From assembly GCF_963678635.1 (NCBI RefSeq), contig NC_087062.1, positions 36,794,052 to 36,858,051 on the forward strand: DNA of 64,000 bases, read 5' to 3'. The translations under genes were made by a program, and so were the position numbers. The notes below the pieces were generated by a model. The model was not told where the DNA came from and searched no databases. It saw nothing but the letters and a program-made list of their open reading frames with translations. Shown piece by piece: positions 35,362 to 45,761 of this stretch; positions within the stretch are counted from its first letter, which is position 1, and each line of letters opens with the position of its first letter. Origin of the DNA: Symsagittifera roscoffensis. Lineage: Eukaryota; Xenacoelomorpha; Acoela; Convolutidae.

Positions 35362-36187
35362 AGACAATTTCGCGCTAATAATGCGTACGCGGAGATTTAA
35401 TCTGTCTTTGAAATTGTTCTAAAATGACTGAACGAAGCTTGTTTGCCATCATTGATATTTTACTAGGAGCGAAATGTAATACTTCGTACTTTACATGGCG
35501 TGTGGGGGGATGATTTTCAAAAAAAAAATCTAAAATTTAATTCATTTTTTTTCATTTTATTTTAATACATTTAATTTTTTTCAATTTATTTTTTGCTCCA
35601 TAGACCTTAAAAGGCAGTCGGAACATTCAAGGCTTTGCCCTGATACGAGCAGTTTTGTTTTGACTTTCATAATGAAAGTATTGGAATATTTGTGCTCTGT
35701 GTGGTTTTTTTAGACAAATTTCGGTTTTTTAGACTTTTAACCAGCCATTTTTGACGGATTTTTTTATCAATCAAAAGGTATTGTTGCCCTGAGCTTAATA
35801 TTGTAGAGATATTTTATCTGAAATTTTTTTTTAAAGTTATGGGGGTTAAAAATTACCATTTTGGCCAATTTGGGACAATTAAGGCGCGATAAATTTCGCG
35901 CTTTTAACGCGTTAGCGGAGAATTAAACAGTCTTAGAAACAGTTTCAAATCGGTCGAAAGAAGCTTTTTTACCATGACTTATTTGTAACAAGGGAAGTAA
36001 CACTACATCATTTTGTACTTCATATGTTGTGTGGGATGATGATTTTCACAAAAAAAAATCTCAAATTTTATTTTTAACAATTTCCTTTTATTTCATTACA
36101 TTAAATTTTCTATGTTATTACTGCTCCATAGATTTTAAAAGGCAGTCGGAACATTTAGGGCCTCACCCCGATACGAGCAGTTTTGTT
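35362..36187 (-). repeat. Two repeat E copies head to tail (first truncated)
   Basis: 35,362-35,659 lacks the 3' third; 35,655-36,187 is close to full length. Again they share a TTTGTT at the junction. The 116-aa frame at 36,029-36,379 crosses the edge of the second copy and is not a gene. Confidence 0.75.
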
Positions 36188-36307
36188 TTGATGAGTCTCA
36201 ATGACGGGCAAATAATGGAAAAATATATTATCACTTACATTGTACGCATCTTCAAATTAATCTGTATTCATTTTGCAAAACTATATTTTTTCATTGCTGA
36301 AGACTTT

Positions 36308-37440
36308 CCCGCACTGACAGAAATGGTTTCCGGTCGATTTAAATTGATTTTAAATCGATTTAAAAGCGATCCAAATTGATTAACCATGGACATTTTACGA
36401 ACTTAAATGGATTTTAAATCAATTTAAATCGATCTTTTTGAAAATTTTAAATCGATTTAAGTGTCTAAAAAAGCGATTCAAACCGATTTCGATAGATTTT
36501 CCGACTCACTAAAATCCACCCGAATCTCACTTAAAACCATCAAAATCTCACTTAAATCCATTTTAAATCGATCTTTTTGAAAATTTTAAATCTATTTAAG
36601 TGTGTAAAAAATCGGTTTAAAATATTTTTTTTTTGCTAACAAGGCGAAAAAAACATACCCTTTGAAAAATTGTTGGAAATTTTTATTCTCGATTTTTAAA
36701 TGTAAACACTAGTGCCAGATGTTATAGAATTTAATGAAATTATCCACATAAATCAGTTTCAAGCACGAAAAAAGGCAATGAAATTATAGAAAATTGTTGT
36801 AAAACAGATCTTGCAAAATCCTATGTAACAAGCAAGAAAAAGGTCAGAAGAAATTAAATTTTGATCTTGTTAATATGCAATTATATCATAGAAAGATATG
36901 ATAATGAATCAAATTTTGGGCAAAACTTATAAAACGAATCAAGAGAAGGGTCAATATAGAGAGTTTTTGAACTCAAAATATGCAAGAAAATCAAAGAATT
37001 TTATCGATATTGTGGTCTTTTTATTTGGTCTTTTTATGCTACAATACGCTATGGATGTAAAATGAAAAATGATAGGCAATGAATAAATGCAATCAAATTT
37101 CGAAACTGATCAAATAAAAAAAAATCGATTTAAATCGATTTAAATCCGTTTTAATCCCCTTCAAATTAAAAACAAAATCAGACTGGAAAAAATGCATTTA
37201 AATTGATTTAAAATCGATTCGGATCAATTTTTTTTAGCTGGGATTTAAGATCAATTTAAATCGATTTTAAATCGATCCAAACCAATCTTCATCTTTTTTG
37301 TTTTATCTTCGTACTTTTTTCATACTAAAATCGATCTAAAATTAATCAACATACTTTTTTCATACTAAAATCGATCTGAATTTAATCAACGTACTTTTTT
37401 CATACTAAAATCGATCCCAATCCATTTTTGTCAGTGCGGG
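36308..37440. mobile_element. W4: CCCGCACTGACA-ended element with AAATCGATTTAAATCG words
   Basis: CCCGCACTGACAGAAATGG at the left and CCATTTTTGTCAGTGCGGG at the right are inverted repeats. The inner 300 bp at each side are filled with TTTAAATCGATTTAAATC words. Near the right end CGTACTTTTTTCATACTAAA plus ATCGATC is repeated three times with a ~41-bp period (37,307-37,417). Flanks are TT and TA, so a target duplication is not clear here. Confidence 0.75.
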
Positions 37441-37728
37441 TAAGCTTTCGAACATTTTGGCAATTTAGGTTTTGTCGGCTTTGATTTCGACATGATTGAA
37501 ATTATGATAGTTTTTTAGCGCAAAAATAGGTTTATCAAGAAAAATTAATATCAGATTGAGAGCCTGAATTTTGTTGAAAAAAATGATTAAAATCTGATGA
37601 CATAAATTTTGATACCAAATTTGGAAGAAAAATTGAAAACGTCTATTTTGATTTTTTTGTTTCAACTGTGCCTTCATTTTGATTTTCCAGTCTTGATAAG
37701 TTACTCAAATTGTGCATGAATTACTGAA

Positions 37729-37974
37729 CTATTGAGCTTGTTTTTTCATTACATCAGCATATACGAAAACCATGCTAAACTGTCTTCGCGCTATAGTTAA
37801 TTGAAAAAAGATAACGCGCTGCAAAGAATACACTAATTTTTTTGGTACTATTTGACCAACCAACCCTTTAACGTTTCTAGTCGCTTCTTTGCCGCCAATA
37901 TACACTAAAGTCAATTCCCCGCTAGCCCCCCGCTTTGTTCTTTGATAAGTTTTAAGCAAACCATTTCGTTCCAA
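37729..37974 (-). other. Unrecognised reading frame of 81 codons
   Basis: The frame extends upstream to about 38,010 before a stop. Composition is more protein-like than most frames here (LTLVYIGGKEATRNVKGLVG…), with a hydrophobic second half. I recognise no domain. It could be one exon of a host gene or a transposon fragment; no splice sites are convincing. Confidence 0.2.
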
Positions 37975-38997
37975 TTCAAAGTTTGTTTCTGATGCTGATA
38001 GAACGGGCGTACAAGACTACAGGGAGTGCCAAGTCATGTTTTTGGCAGAAAGTTTCAATAAAAGCTCAAAACAGCTTGTATGACACGTTTTGTTGTTTTG
38101 ACAGTGATTTTAAAATGTTGCCACTCGTTGTTGTCGATTTTTTGGCCTTCTTACTGGCCTAGGAAATTAAGATTTAACGATTTTGACCCACCTAAATAGT
38201 TCATAAACAGTGTTTCTATTAATGATTATCTTGCTAAAATTGTACAGTCAACTCTAGTTTGTTACTTTATCAAAAATTGCTACGAGTTCGTTGAAAAACA
38301 AACGATGCTCGATGAGGATTAACAGTAAACAGTCTAGAAAAGTTCACTTAAGTGCATCATTACATTCTGGAATTTAAGGAATCGATTTTTCAAGGCACCA
38401 ATGCAATTTTACCATCTAACTGAGGAGATAAACAGTTTCAATCGATGAAGTCTTACTTTTTTCGCTTCCTTCCTTGAATGCATGCGCTTCCACTTTTAGA
38501 CCAACAGCACAGAAAAACTAAACAATTGTTTGGACGGATAAAAAAGAAAGTGCACTTTGAAACACATATATCTATAGATTTTATAATAAGAATTTGCTGC
38601 TTTACTCTTTTATTAGCTGACTCTATGTTGATCGAATTTACCAACCTTTAGATTTTACAATTTTTATGATATAGAAGGTTTCTTAGAGGTATATATTTTC
38701 TATGGAAAGGCTTTGGAGGTTTTGAGGTTTTCATGCCTACGAAAGTCGAAAGCTTTCTACAGCTTCCAATTAGTTAGAAAGGTTAACCTTTTAGTTTGAC
38801 ATTTTGCCCAACCTCTATACTTTTGCGGTTTATTGCTAGTCCAAGCCCACGAAAAAAGACACTTTAAATATTAAATCCCACTCAGAGTAACTTTATAATT
38901 CTTTAAGACTTGAAAAATCAACATGGACAGAAAGAATCTCATAATGAAAGATGCTAAGTTAAAAAATATATATATTTTTCGAGGGCATCAAGTAGTT

Positions 38998-39418
38998 CAG
39001 AGACAGATCTAAGATTTTCTCGAGGGGGTGGATTTTTAATACGTTTTCAAAAAACTTTTGGGTTCTTTTTTTTAGATTGACCAAATTGATTTTCCGAGCG
39101 CTCCCAGAACTCTATAAAGACCCTTAATCTTTTTTCGACAAAATTTTTTCCACCGCAGGAAAATTTTTGAAAGAACCGGTCAAAAATGCTGTGTTTCGGC
39201 ATTTTTTTTGAAAAATTATGACCCAAAAAAAATCGTTTTTTTTGGCGCATATGTTGGCGCCAAAGGCGCCTTTAGAAAAATGGTAAAAAGTTTGGCAGAC
39301 AAAACTGGATGTCAGAAAACACAATACCAAAGGGGGACCCTTTTGTGGGTAAGTGGGTCGAATTTCTGAAAGTGCAACGGAGCGTCTGCGCGTTCCCTTC
39401 CCCCTAAATCCGCCCCTG
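38998..39418. mobile_element. hAT MITE with 8-bp duplication AAGTAGTT
   Basis: Flanked by AAGTAGTT at 38,990-38,997 and 39,419-39,426. Ends are CAGAGACAGATCTAAGATTT and CCTAAATCCGCCCCTG (inverse CAGGGGCGGATTTAGG). It has the same type of ends and the same TTTTTGGCGC/GGCGCC content as the nested copy at 31,529-31,889. The 122-aa frame at 39,124-39,492 is in this element and is not a gene. Confidence 0.8.
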
Positions 39419-39429
39419 AAGTAGTTGTT

Positions 39430-41770
39430 CTGACCCATCCGAAGGGATGGGGAATGAGAAGGAAATGGATTAACTTGTGTTTTTCCCATCAATTTTGACC
39501 ACCTCAGAAAAACTTGTAAGGGTTAAATGAGCTATCATATGGAAGCCTAATTAGTCGTGATTCAGATTCCAAAAAAAAACAGAAAGTTTTCTCTGTCGAC
39601 GAAAGCTGGTCGAATTTTTTTCAGATTAAGTTACATGGAAAATGCACGAAGACCAAATTACACGGCGCAGTTCTGAGTTTATTGAGCATAAATTGTCCAT
39701 TTTGGCATTGCTATACCGAATTTGACTGCCCTTTCTTTTTTTTGAAAAAAAAACACCGTTTGAAGAACAGAATCTTAAAATTAGAAGTGTGAAAAAAAAA
39801 CTGAAAATTATTCGACTTTTTATAAATTATTCGACTTTTTATTAACTATGTGCGATATTTTAAAAGCAACGGCATCTATCCTGTTTTTTTATTTTTTTAA
39901 GTTCATGTAGAATTCTGTTTTTGTCTCGTGGTCTTTGACGCATGAAAATGTATAATACTTCGTGTGAAGTGATGCGATAGAAATGAGAACTCAAGTAAGC
40001 CTTTTCTTTTTGTATTCACTTTGACATATAGCTAAGCTCTTTGTTCGCTCAAATGTGATAATGATTATTACCTCTAGATCACTCTTCAATCATCATCAGG
40101 CCGGGTTTTACCCCTCTAAGGCTATAATCAATCTCAAAATTAACCTATACCCCTTAGCTACCCGTTTTGCTAATAACTAAGAAGGCCCACAAGCCCAAAT
40201 TGATTTTTTCCTCTGAGGGCGGGTACTGGGACGAGACTTATTATAACTTCCCAATCAATTTACAGGAAGCAAATCTTCGTCTTTTTCACTTTTTTACCAC
40301 ATTATTAGAAACGAGATCTAGCTATGCTTCTTCTAACGGTAAAATAGAAAATGAAGCATCGCAAAAAGGGTATTTATACGCTCCAGGCGATGTTCTTTGC
40401 TCATGAAAAAAAAAGACTTTTCGCTAGGCTAAAACGCACTGAACAAAGGCCTGCTACTTCCATCCCCTCTATTCAATTCTGGGCGGTTTCTGCACCATAA
40501 ATTAGGTTCCCCGATAAAGTGACAATAATGCAGGAAAGGTTCAATTTATCAATTTATCCACCAAGATCATAGTTTATTGTCAATTTTAATTCTACTGCCA
40601 ACATAATTTTGAGCAAGCATCACGCCATTTTGTCTATACACTACTCAAATCGAACAAAAAGATTACTTGTAATTTTTTATCGTAGTAGATTAAGAAAAAA
40701 CGAGTCCGTCTCTTCAAACGAGGACTATTTTTCTGGCTGTTTTTAGCCAACAATTTCATTTCAATTGTGGCAGACAGTATTCTCAGACCTTCTGCTGCTT
40801 TCTGTTTACTTTCGCGTCTTTTTTTCTTCTACTTCGACTTAGTTCTACTTCATCTATAGTACAAGTGCCGTTTCAGCAGACAAGTATAAAAGCAGACCAA
40901 GCTAAGTTTCAGAAAATCTTTCATAGATCTGCTTTTTGTCGCCAAAATGTAAAGAATCTTTTCGCCGTCATCTTTTCCAAAATGAGATCATATTAATTAG
41001 TATGAAAAACTTGGACAAAAAAATTGCAAAACTGGTCTAAAATTTATTGATATCGTCCTTCAATTACTACACCTACTGGTGAAACAATGAGTTTATTTTT
41101 TCTTTTACTTTGACAATTTTGTATAATCAAAAACTCCATAAAACACAAAAACAACCTGCTTTTTTATGGCGGCTACGGTATATTTTTTGAAAAAAAGTGC
41201 TCAAGGATTCTATCCTTAATACCCGGTCTGTTCATTGTGTGAGGTACTTATCATAAATAATGTAGGCGATTATTTCTCATGGACCAATTAAAACGAAGGA
41301 AAAAAAGAGGAAGTAAAAACTCGAAAAACGCAAGTTCCTTTCATAGTCATTGACGTGAAACTAAATTTACCTTTTCGCTAAATTGGCATTGCGTGGTTTA
41401 AATTGCTGCTGAGTCTTTCTATCTAACTGAAGGTTCTCTGCTCCGAGGAAAAACATCATTTTCATTCCAATTCATTTACACGTTTAAAGTATTTTAACCT
41501 TATAAACGACCGCAAACCCTGTTCTTAATACCCTTTCTAAAAGGAGTAGTTTAGGGCGGAATTTGTTGCCATTAATAGATTTTTTGTTCGCAGTTTGAAC
41601 CCATTTCCCGCTTCCAAGCAGTAGTTGCAAAATTTTATAGCTAATTTATACGACCAGCTAATTCTGCTGATTGAATTCGTCTTTCACCAAGTGGCCATTA
41701 AGTGTGAGCTGAAACACCTTCATACCGTCCCCGGTAATTTGAAATTATTTCATTTCAGTTTCTACAAAAT
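39430..41770. other. Low-repeat stretch upstream of the GTPase exon
   Basis: Least repetitive part of the window. GTATAAAAGCAG at about 40,885 resembles a TATA box. The 79-aa frame at 40,167-40,406 (+) has mixed composition without a known motif. Either could belong to a gene, but nothing links them to the exon at 42,400. Confidence 0.35.
40885..40896 (+). promoter_or_regulatory. Possible TATA box
   Basis: GTATAAAAGCAG lies about 1.5 kb upstream of the GTPase start codon. In DNA this AT-rich a TATA match is weak evidence on its own; the moderately GC-balanced surroundings and low repeat content are the only support. Confidence 0.2.
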
Positions 41771-41774
41771 GTTG

Positions 41775-41899
41775 CCCGCACTAAATACAAACTATTTCCA
41801 ATCAATCAAATCACTTTTCAAAAAAGTCTACGGCACTATAATAGATCATTTTTGAAGCCAATTTGATTTGAAATCGCAACTCATTTTTGTCAATGCGGA
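41775..41899. repeat. W5: possible short CCCGCACT element
   Basis: CCCGCACTAAATACAAACT at the left and TTTTTGTCAATGCGGA at the right resemble the ends of W2 and W4, 125 bp apart. Inside are CAATCAATCAAATCACTT and TTTGATTTGAAATCG words. No clear duplication. Confidence 0.4.
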
Positions 41900-42399
41900 C
41901 AACGACCCTCAGTTTTGGTGTGCAAATTAACTTTTCGAAAAAAGTTTATGGAGTTCAGCATTGAAAAGTCTGCTGCAGATAACTTCTGTCGGAAATGATT
42001 TGATTGATTTTTTTTTAGTTTAAAAGTTTTATTATTGGCCGATGAACTGACCTCAAATTTAAAAATTATGCACCGTTATATACTGAACTTCAGTGATTTT
42101 AATAATTAGAAAAAACATAAATCAATAAACCAAAAGATGGCTGATATGAAATCTTTTATTTAGGGTTTGTTTCAGATCTGACAGAGAGACACATTTTTTC
42201 CGTGCTTTTATCTTTTCAACTTTTTGTGTCCTGGAACTATGTTTTATTCGTAAACAAATTGGACCTATGTTTTCGACTTATACACATAGCGCAACAGGTT
42301 TCTGACATTTCTGAGTACTCTTGTTTTATCCTATATATATCAATGTTGAACTTTTAGTAAAATTCGAATTGGTCCAATTTGTGTGTTTTGTAGAGAAAA

Positions 42400-42583
42400 A
42401 TGGATGCAAGACGGGGCAGTGTGCACGCACCGGCACTGGAGGCGGAGGTGTTCCGTGTGGTGTTTCTAGGAGCACCCAAAGTGGGCAAGACGAGTCTGGT
42501 GAAGAGAATGCTGCACAACAAGTACTCCGACTCTTACTCGCCAACTGTCGAGGACAGATACAGGCACGAGTGTATCACCAAAG
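42400..42583 (+). CDS. Ras-family small GTPase, first coding exon
   Basis: Sixty-one codons from ATG with the N-terminal G domain of a Ras-type switch protein. The P-loop is GAPKVGKT (residues 24-31), preceded by a hydrophobic beta strand FRVVFL. Residues 32-38 (SLVKRML) form the start of helix 1, and switch I carries YSPTVEDRYRHE (46-57) with the Mg-binding Thr49. The PT(V/I)ED form and KVGKT P-loop are closest, by eye, to the RASD/Dexras and DIRAS groups. Frame and GC content rise sharply here compared with the flanks. I end the exon at AAAG/GTTCGT (42,583/42,584), a weak donor; the reading frame closes with TGA just after. The G3, G4 and G5 motifs were not found downstream in this window, so the rest of the gene lies across a long intron, beyond the window, or is missing. 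Confidence 0.75.
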
Positions 42584-42929
42584 GTTCGTGAACCAACATA
42601 TAATGGAGAAACGGTAGTGAATAAACTAGCCAAAGTATGAACAAATGAGCAGAGTATATTAACCAGCTGTTATTTTCGCATCTATTACATAATTTTTAGA
42701 TAGTTGATTTGTATTGCTGAATTATAGTTCTGCTCGTTTATATACTGATTTAAGTCCAAAGGGGCGGATTCACAGACTATTTCCTGTCTTAATACAGTAA
42801 TACTGTCTGTTTGTCACGTCAGCTTTTCAGCCGGATAAGTTTGCCCAATTCCTTAGTCCATGAAATAAGCGTAAGGTACGAGTGTAATAAACTACCTTAT
42901 CTAATGGAATCGGTTATTTATTCCCAAAA

Positions 42930-43298
42930 CTGAACAAGGCTGCTTGTATCAGGGCGAAGCCCTGAACGTCGTGACTGACGTTTAAGGTCTACTGAGCAGT
43001 AGTAACATGAAACAAATTAAAAGTATTAAAACAAAATGATTTTTTTTTTAAATGGGAATCGCGCATTAATTGTCCCAAATTGGCAAAAATGGCAATCTTT
43101 AAACCCCCATAACTTTGCGAAAAAGGATCACAGGTAAAATATCTTTTCAAGCTTAAGCTCTGAACAACAATAATTTTCGAATGATTTTTTAAAAATCTGT
43201 CAAAATTGGCTAATTAAAAGTCAAAATTTGTCTAAAGAAAAAAAACCACCCCAAAGAAATAATATTCCGTTACTTTCGTTTCGAAAGTCGGAACAAAA
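42930..43298 (+). repeat. Repeat E, internally deleted copy
   Basis: GAACAAGGCTGCTTGTATCA...GTCGGAACAA, with the perfect TCAGGGCGAAGCCCTGA hairpin at the 5' end and TTTCGTTTCGAAAG at the 3' end. The CATCCCCCCACACGCC block is missing. If the GTPase gene continues downstream, this lies in its intron. Confidence 0.75.
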
Positions 43299-43652
43299 AA
43301 GTGACCTGGCCTTTCAATCTTAATTCAATTTTAAGAACAAACTGTTTTACATACGATCATAGCGACGACTGAACATGGTGTTATCGTCAAAATTGTGCTA
43401 TCGTTAGTACCAGTCAACAGCAATTAGGACAATGACCTTTAGCGTTAACACTCAATCTGTGTTAATTCGCACAAAAAAGCACTACCACTTAACCTTTTTT
43501 AATTACATAAAATTGCATAACTTACCCTTACAAAGAGTTTTTTTTTTTTAAAAAGAGTGTTTTTTGATAGACACTTTTTTTGGTTTTTAACTAATAAGCT
43601 CATCTATTTTCAATTTCCTGCTCAAATATTTTCCTCTTAACATTTTATTCTT

Positions 43653-43990
43653 TTAACGCGTGCCATACTCCGACTCTGAATTTCCGGACATTGCTTCCTT
43701 GTTCCCCGGCTCTTTATTTGTTGTTGACGACTTCGAATTTCCACTATCTCCGCTTATTGATGCATCTCCTCGAACGTTCCTTCTAATGTTTTTTTTCGAC
43801 CAATCTCTGCAGTCCGTTTTCTGTGCGACAATTGCAATTGGCCGGCTACTATTCTCCTCAACTTTGTCCAGTCTGAGTCTCTCCTCCGGGACCTTCCTTA
43901 TCACTGGGGCTGTTGTCTGTGGTAACGTCTTGAGATCCAACGTTTGGATCCGTTACTTTCTGCTCTCCACCACAACTTCACAACACCGTA
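43653..43990 (-). other. Unrecognised GC-richer minus-strand coding candidate
   Basis: An open frame of about 95 codons, rich in Lys, Glu, Arg, Ser and Asn, ending ...SGNSESEYGTR-stop. AATAAA lies a few bases beyond the stop on the minus strand. GC content is clearly above the surroundings. The opposite strand is open for 131 codons in hydrophobic residues, which is what the complement of a charged, low-complexity coding region would give. PIAIVAQKTD superficially resembles a GTPase G4 box, but it is on the wrong strand for the exon at 42,400 and lacks the Asn. It might be a host terminal exon or the tail of a retroelement polyprotein. Confidence 0.3.
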
Positions 43991-43991
43991 G

Positions 43992-44233
43992 CCCGAGTCG
44001 AGATTTTTCACCTAATTTGAAGCAAGATTTGAGCGGTTTGAGCGTTCTTTTTTAGACAATTACGCTCAAAATCTTGCATCAAAATGAGCGGTTTGAGCGG
44101 TTTTTGAAATGTTTATCTAAAAAAACCGCTCAAAAACCGCGCAAGATTGGAGCGGTTTTTGAGCGTTTTTTTTTCGATAAACCGCTCAGACCTATCATAT
44201 CTTGAGCGGTTTTTGACGGGCTCTCGACCCGGG
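43992..44233. mobile_element. W6: CCCGAGTCGAGA-ended element with TTGAGCGGTTTTTGAGCG words
   Basis: Left end CCCGAGTCGAGA and right end TCTCGACCCGGG are inverted repeats (one mismatch), with AG on the left and AG on the right. The 242-bp element is almost entirely made of TTGAGCGGTTTTTGAGCG and its complement, nine or so words in both orientations. It is the clearest small example of the W design. It directly abuts the candidate minus-strand frame at 43,653-43,990. Confidence 0.8.
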
Positions 44234-44285
44234 AGAAGCTGGTCCAAAGTCAACAATCAAAGTCATCCCATCTGGTTTTAGTTAT

Positions 44286-44804
44286 TGTTCCGACTTTCGA
44301 TACGAAAGTAACGGAATATTTGTCCTCGGGGTGGGTTTTTTTTTCTTCAGACAAATTTCGTTTTTTTAACTAGCCATTTTTGACGGATTTTTTAAATATC
44401 ATTCAAAAGGTATTGTTGTCCTGAGCTTAAATTGGAAAAGATATTTCACCTGTGATCATTTTTCGTAAAGTTATGAGGGTTTAAATGTTGCCATTTTGGC
44501 CATTTTGACCAATTTGGAACAATTAACGCGCGATATAATTCGAGCTATTAACGCGTAAGCGGAGATTTAATCCGTCTTAGAATTCGTTCAAAATTGGTTG
44601 GAAGAAGCTATCGTTTCAAGGAACGAAATCTATCCTTTTGTACTTTATATGACGTGTTTATATGATTTTCATTAAAAAAATTTAAATTAAAAAAAATTTC
44701 ATTTTATTTTGTTTAAATTAATTTTTTCAAGTTATTTTTGCTCCATAAATCTTAAAAGGCAGTCGGAACATTCAGGGCTTCGACTTGATACGAGCAGTCT
44801 TGTT
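44286..44804 (-). repeat. Repeat E, near full length
   Basis: Reverse-orientation copy from TTGTTCCGACTTTCGATACG to GATACGAGCAGTCTTGTT. It is among the best-preserved copies: both terminal hairpins, the TTAACGCGTAAGCGGAGATT block and the GCTCCATAAATCTTAAAAGG block are present. Confidence 0.8.
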
Positions 44805-45174
44805 ATATTTGATATTGAAGTAAAATAATACTGGCTAAAATGCGCTGTTAAGTCCGTGACTTGTGCTTGGCCTGGTTTAACTGAGTGAAAAACGTCCACG
44901 ATCGCGGATTGCAATTTTTCCGAGCGTCAATCGTCTTATCTACCACGATCGCCCGCTTCACGCTCATGTCGTTCTGATATTGATTGTCCTACAGGTCTAA
45001 TTCTCGACATCTTTCATTTTGTTTTTTGATTATACAGTCTCGCAACTCTCTTATTTTGCAACTCGATTCGTCAGGCCTGCTAGCCCTTTACAACTGGAGA
45101 TTTTCACAATCTTACATCCCATAGGGTCTGTTATTGTGAAAACTTCATTCTCATTGTTGCTCGCCTCCTTGACA

Positions 45175-45761
45175 TTTTTTGATTTTTTTCAACCGCAAAT
45201 CGAATTTCGTACGCAAACAAACATTTTTCGAAAAAAAATTTTTGCATGCAAAATTTAATTTTTTGTGTGCATAACGTAGTCCTGGATACGATAATTTTGG
45301 CTTTTATTTTTTTTGACCTAATTTTTTTTTCTTCAAAAACGCTGAAAATTCCTATTTCTCTTTTATTAGGTGTTTATATGCCTTGATCAATGTCTGATAA
45401 TTTGAAAATTCAAAAATTTAAAATAACCACCATTGAAAAAATTTGCCAAAAATTAAAAGTTTGTTACTTTTGTGATATAATTTGTGAAAGACAGCTCGAA
45501 AACGTTTCAGGTCGTTTTCTATGCATTGTAAATGCAAAGACCGTCAAACCATTGGTGCTTTTGCGAACACAACCGAAATTTTTTCAGAAAATAATTTTAG
45601 AAATATTTTTGGTTTATGGAAAAATACCTATCATACAATTTTCATATATGGAAAAATATTATCATAGAGATTTCATACATATTTCTGTACGTATGGAATT
45701 GTATGACAAGAAGTTTCTCATATATGGAAATTGTATGATAAGAAGTTTCGGTCATCCCGGG
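45175..45761. mobile_element. W7: W1-related element, left end missing
   Basis: 45,178-45,290 matches 2,515-2,630 of W1 (for example CAAACAAACATTTTT and GTGCATAACGTAGTCCTG). The right end TATATGGAAATTGTATGATA...TCATCCCGGG is like the W1 right end. The 143-aa frame at 45,390-45,821 is in this repeat and is not a gene. It abuts the gypsy relic. Confidence 0.65.

Noticed and set aside
39124-39492. 122-aa minus-strand frame
   Set aside because: Mostly inside the hAT MITE at 38,998-39,418 and crossing its edge.
43660-44055. 131-aa plus-strand frame
   Set aside because: Mirror of the charged minus-strand frame, hydrophobic/Ser-Leu composition typical of an antisense frame, and runs into element W6.
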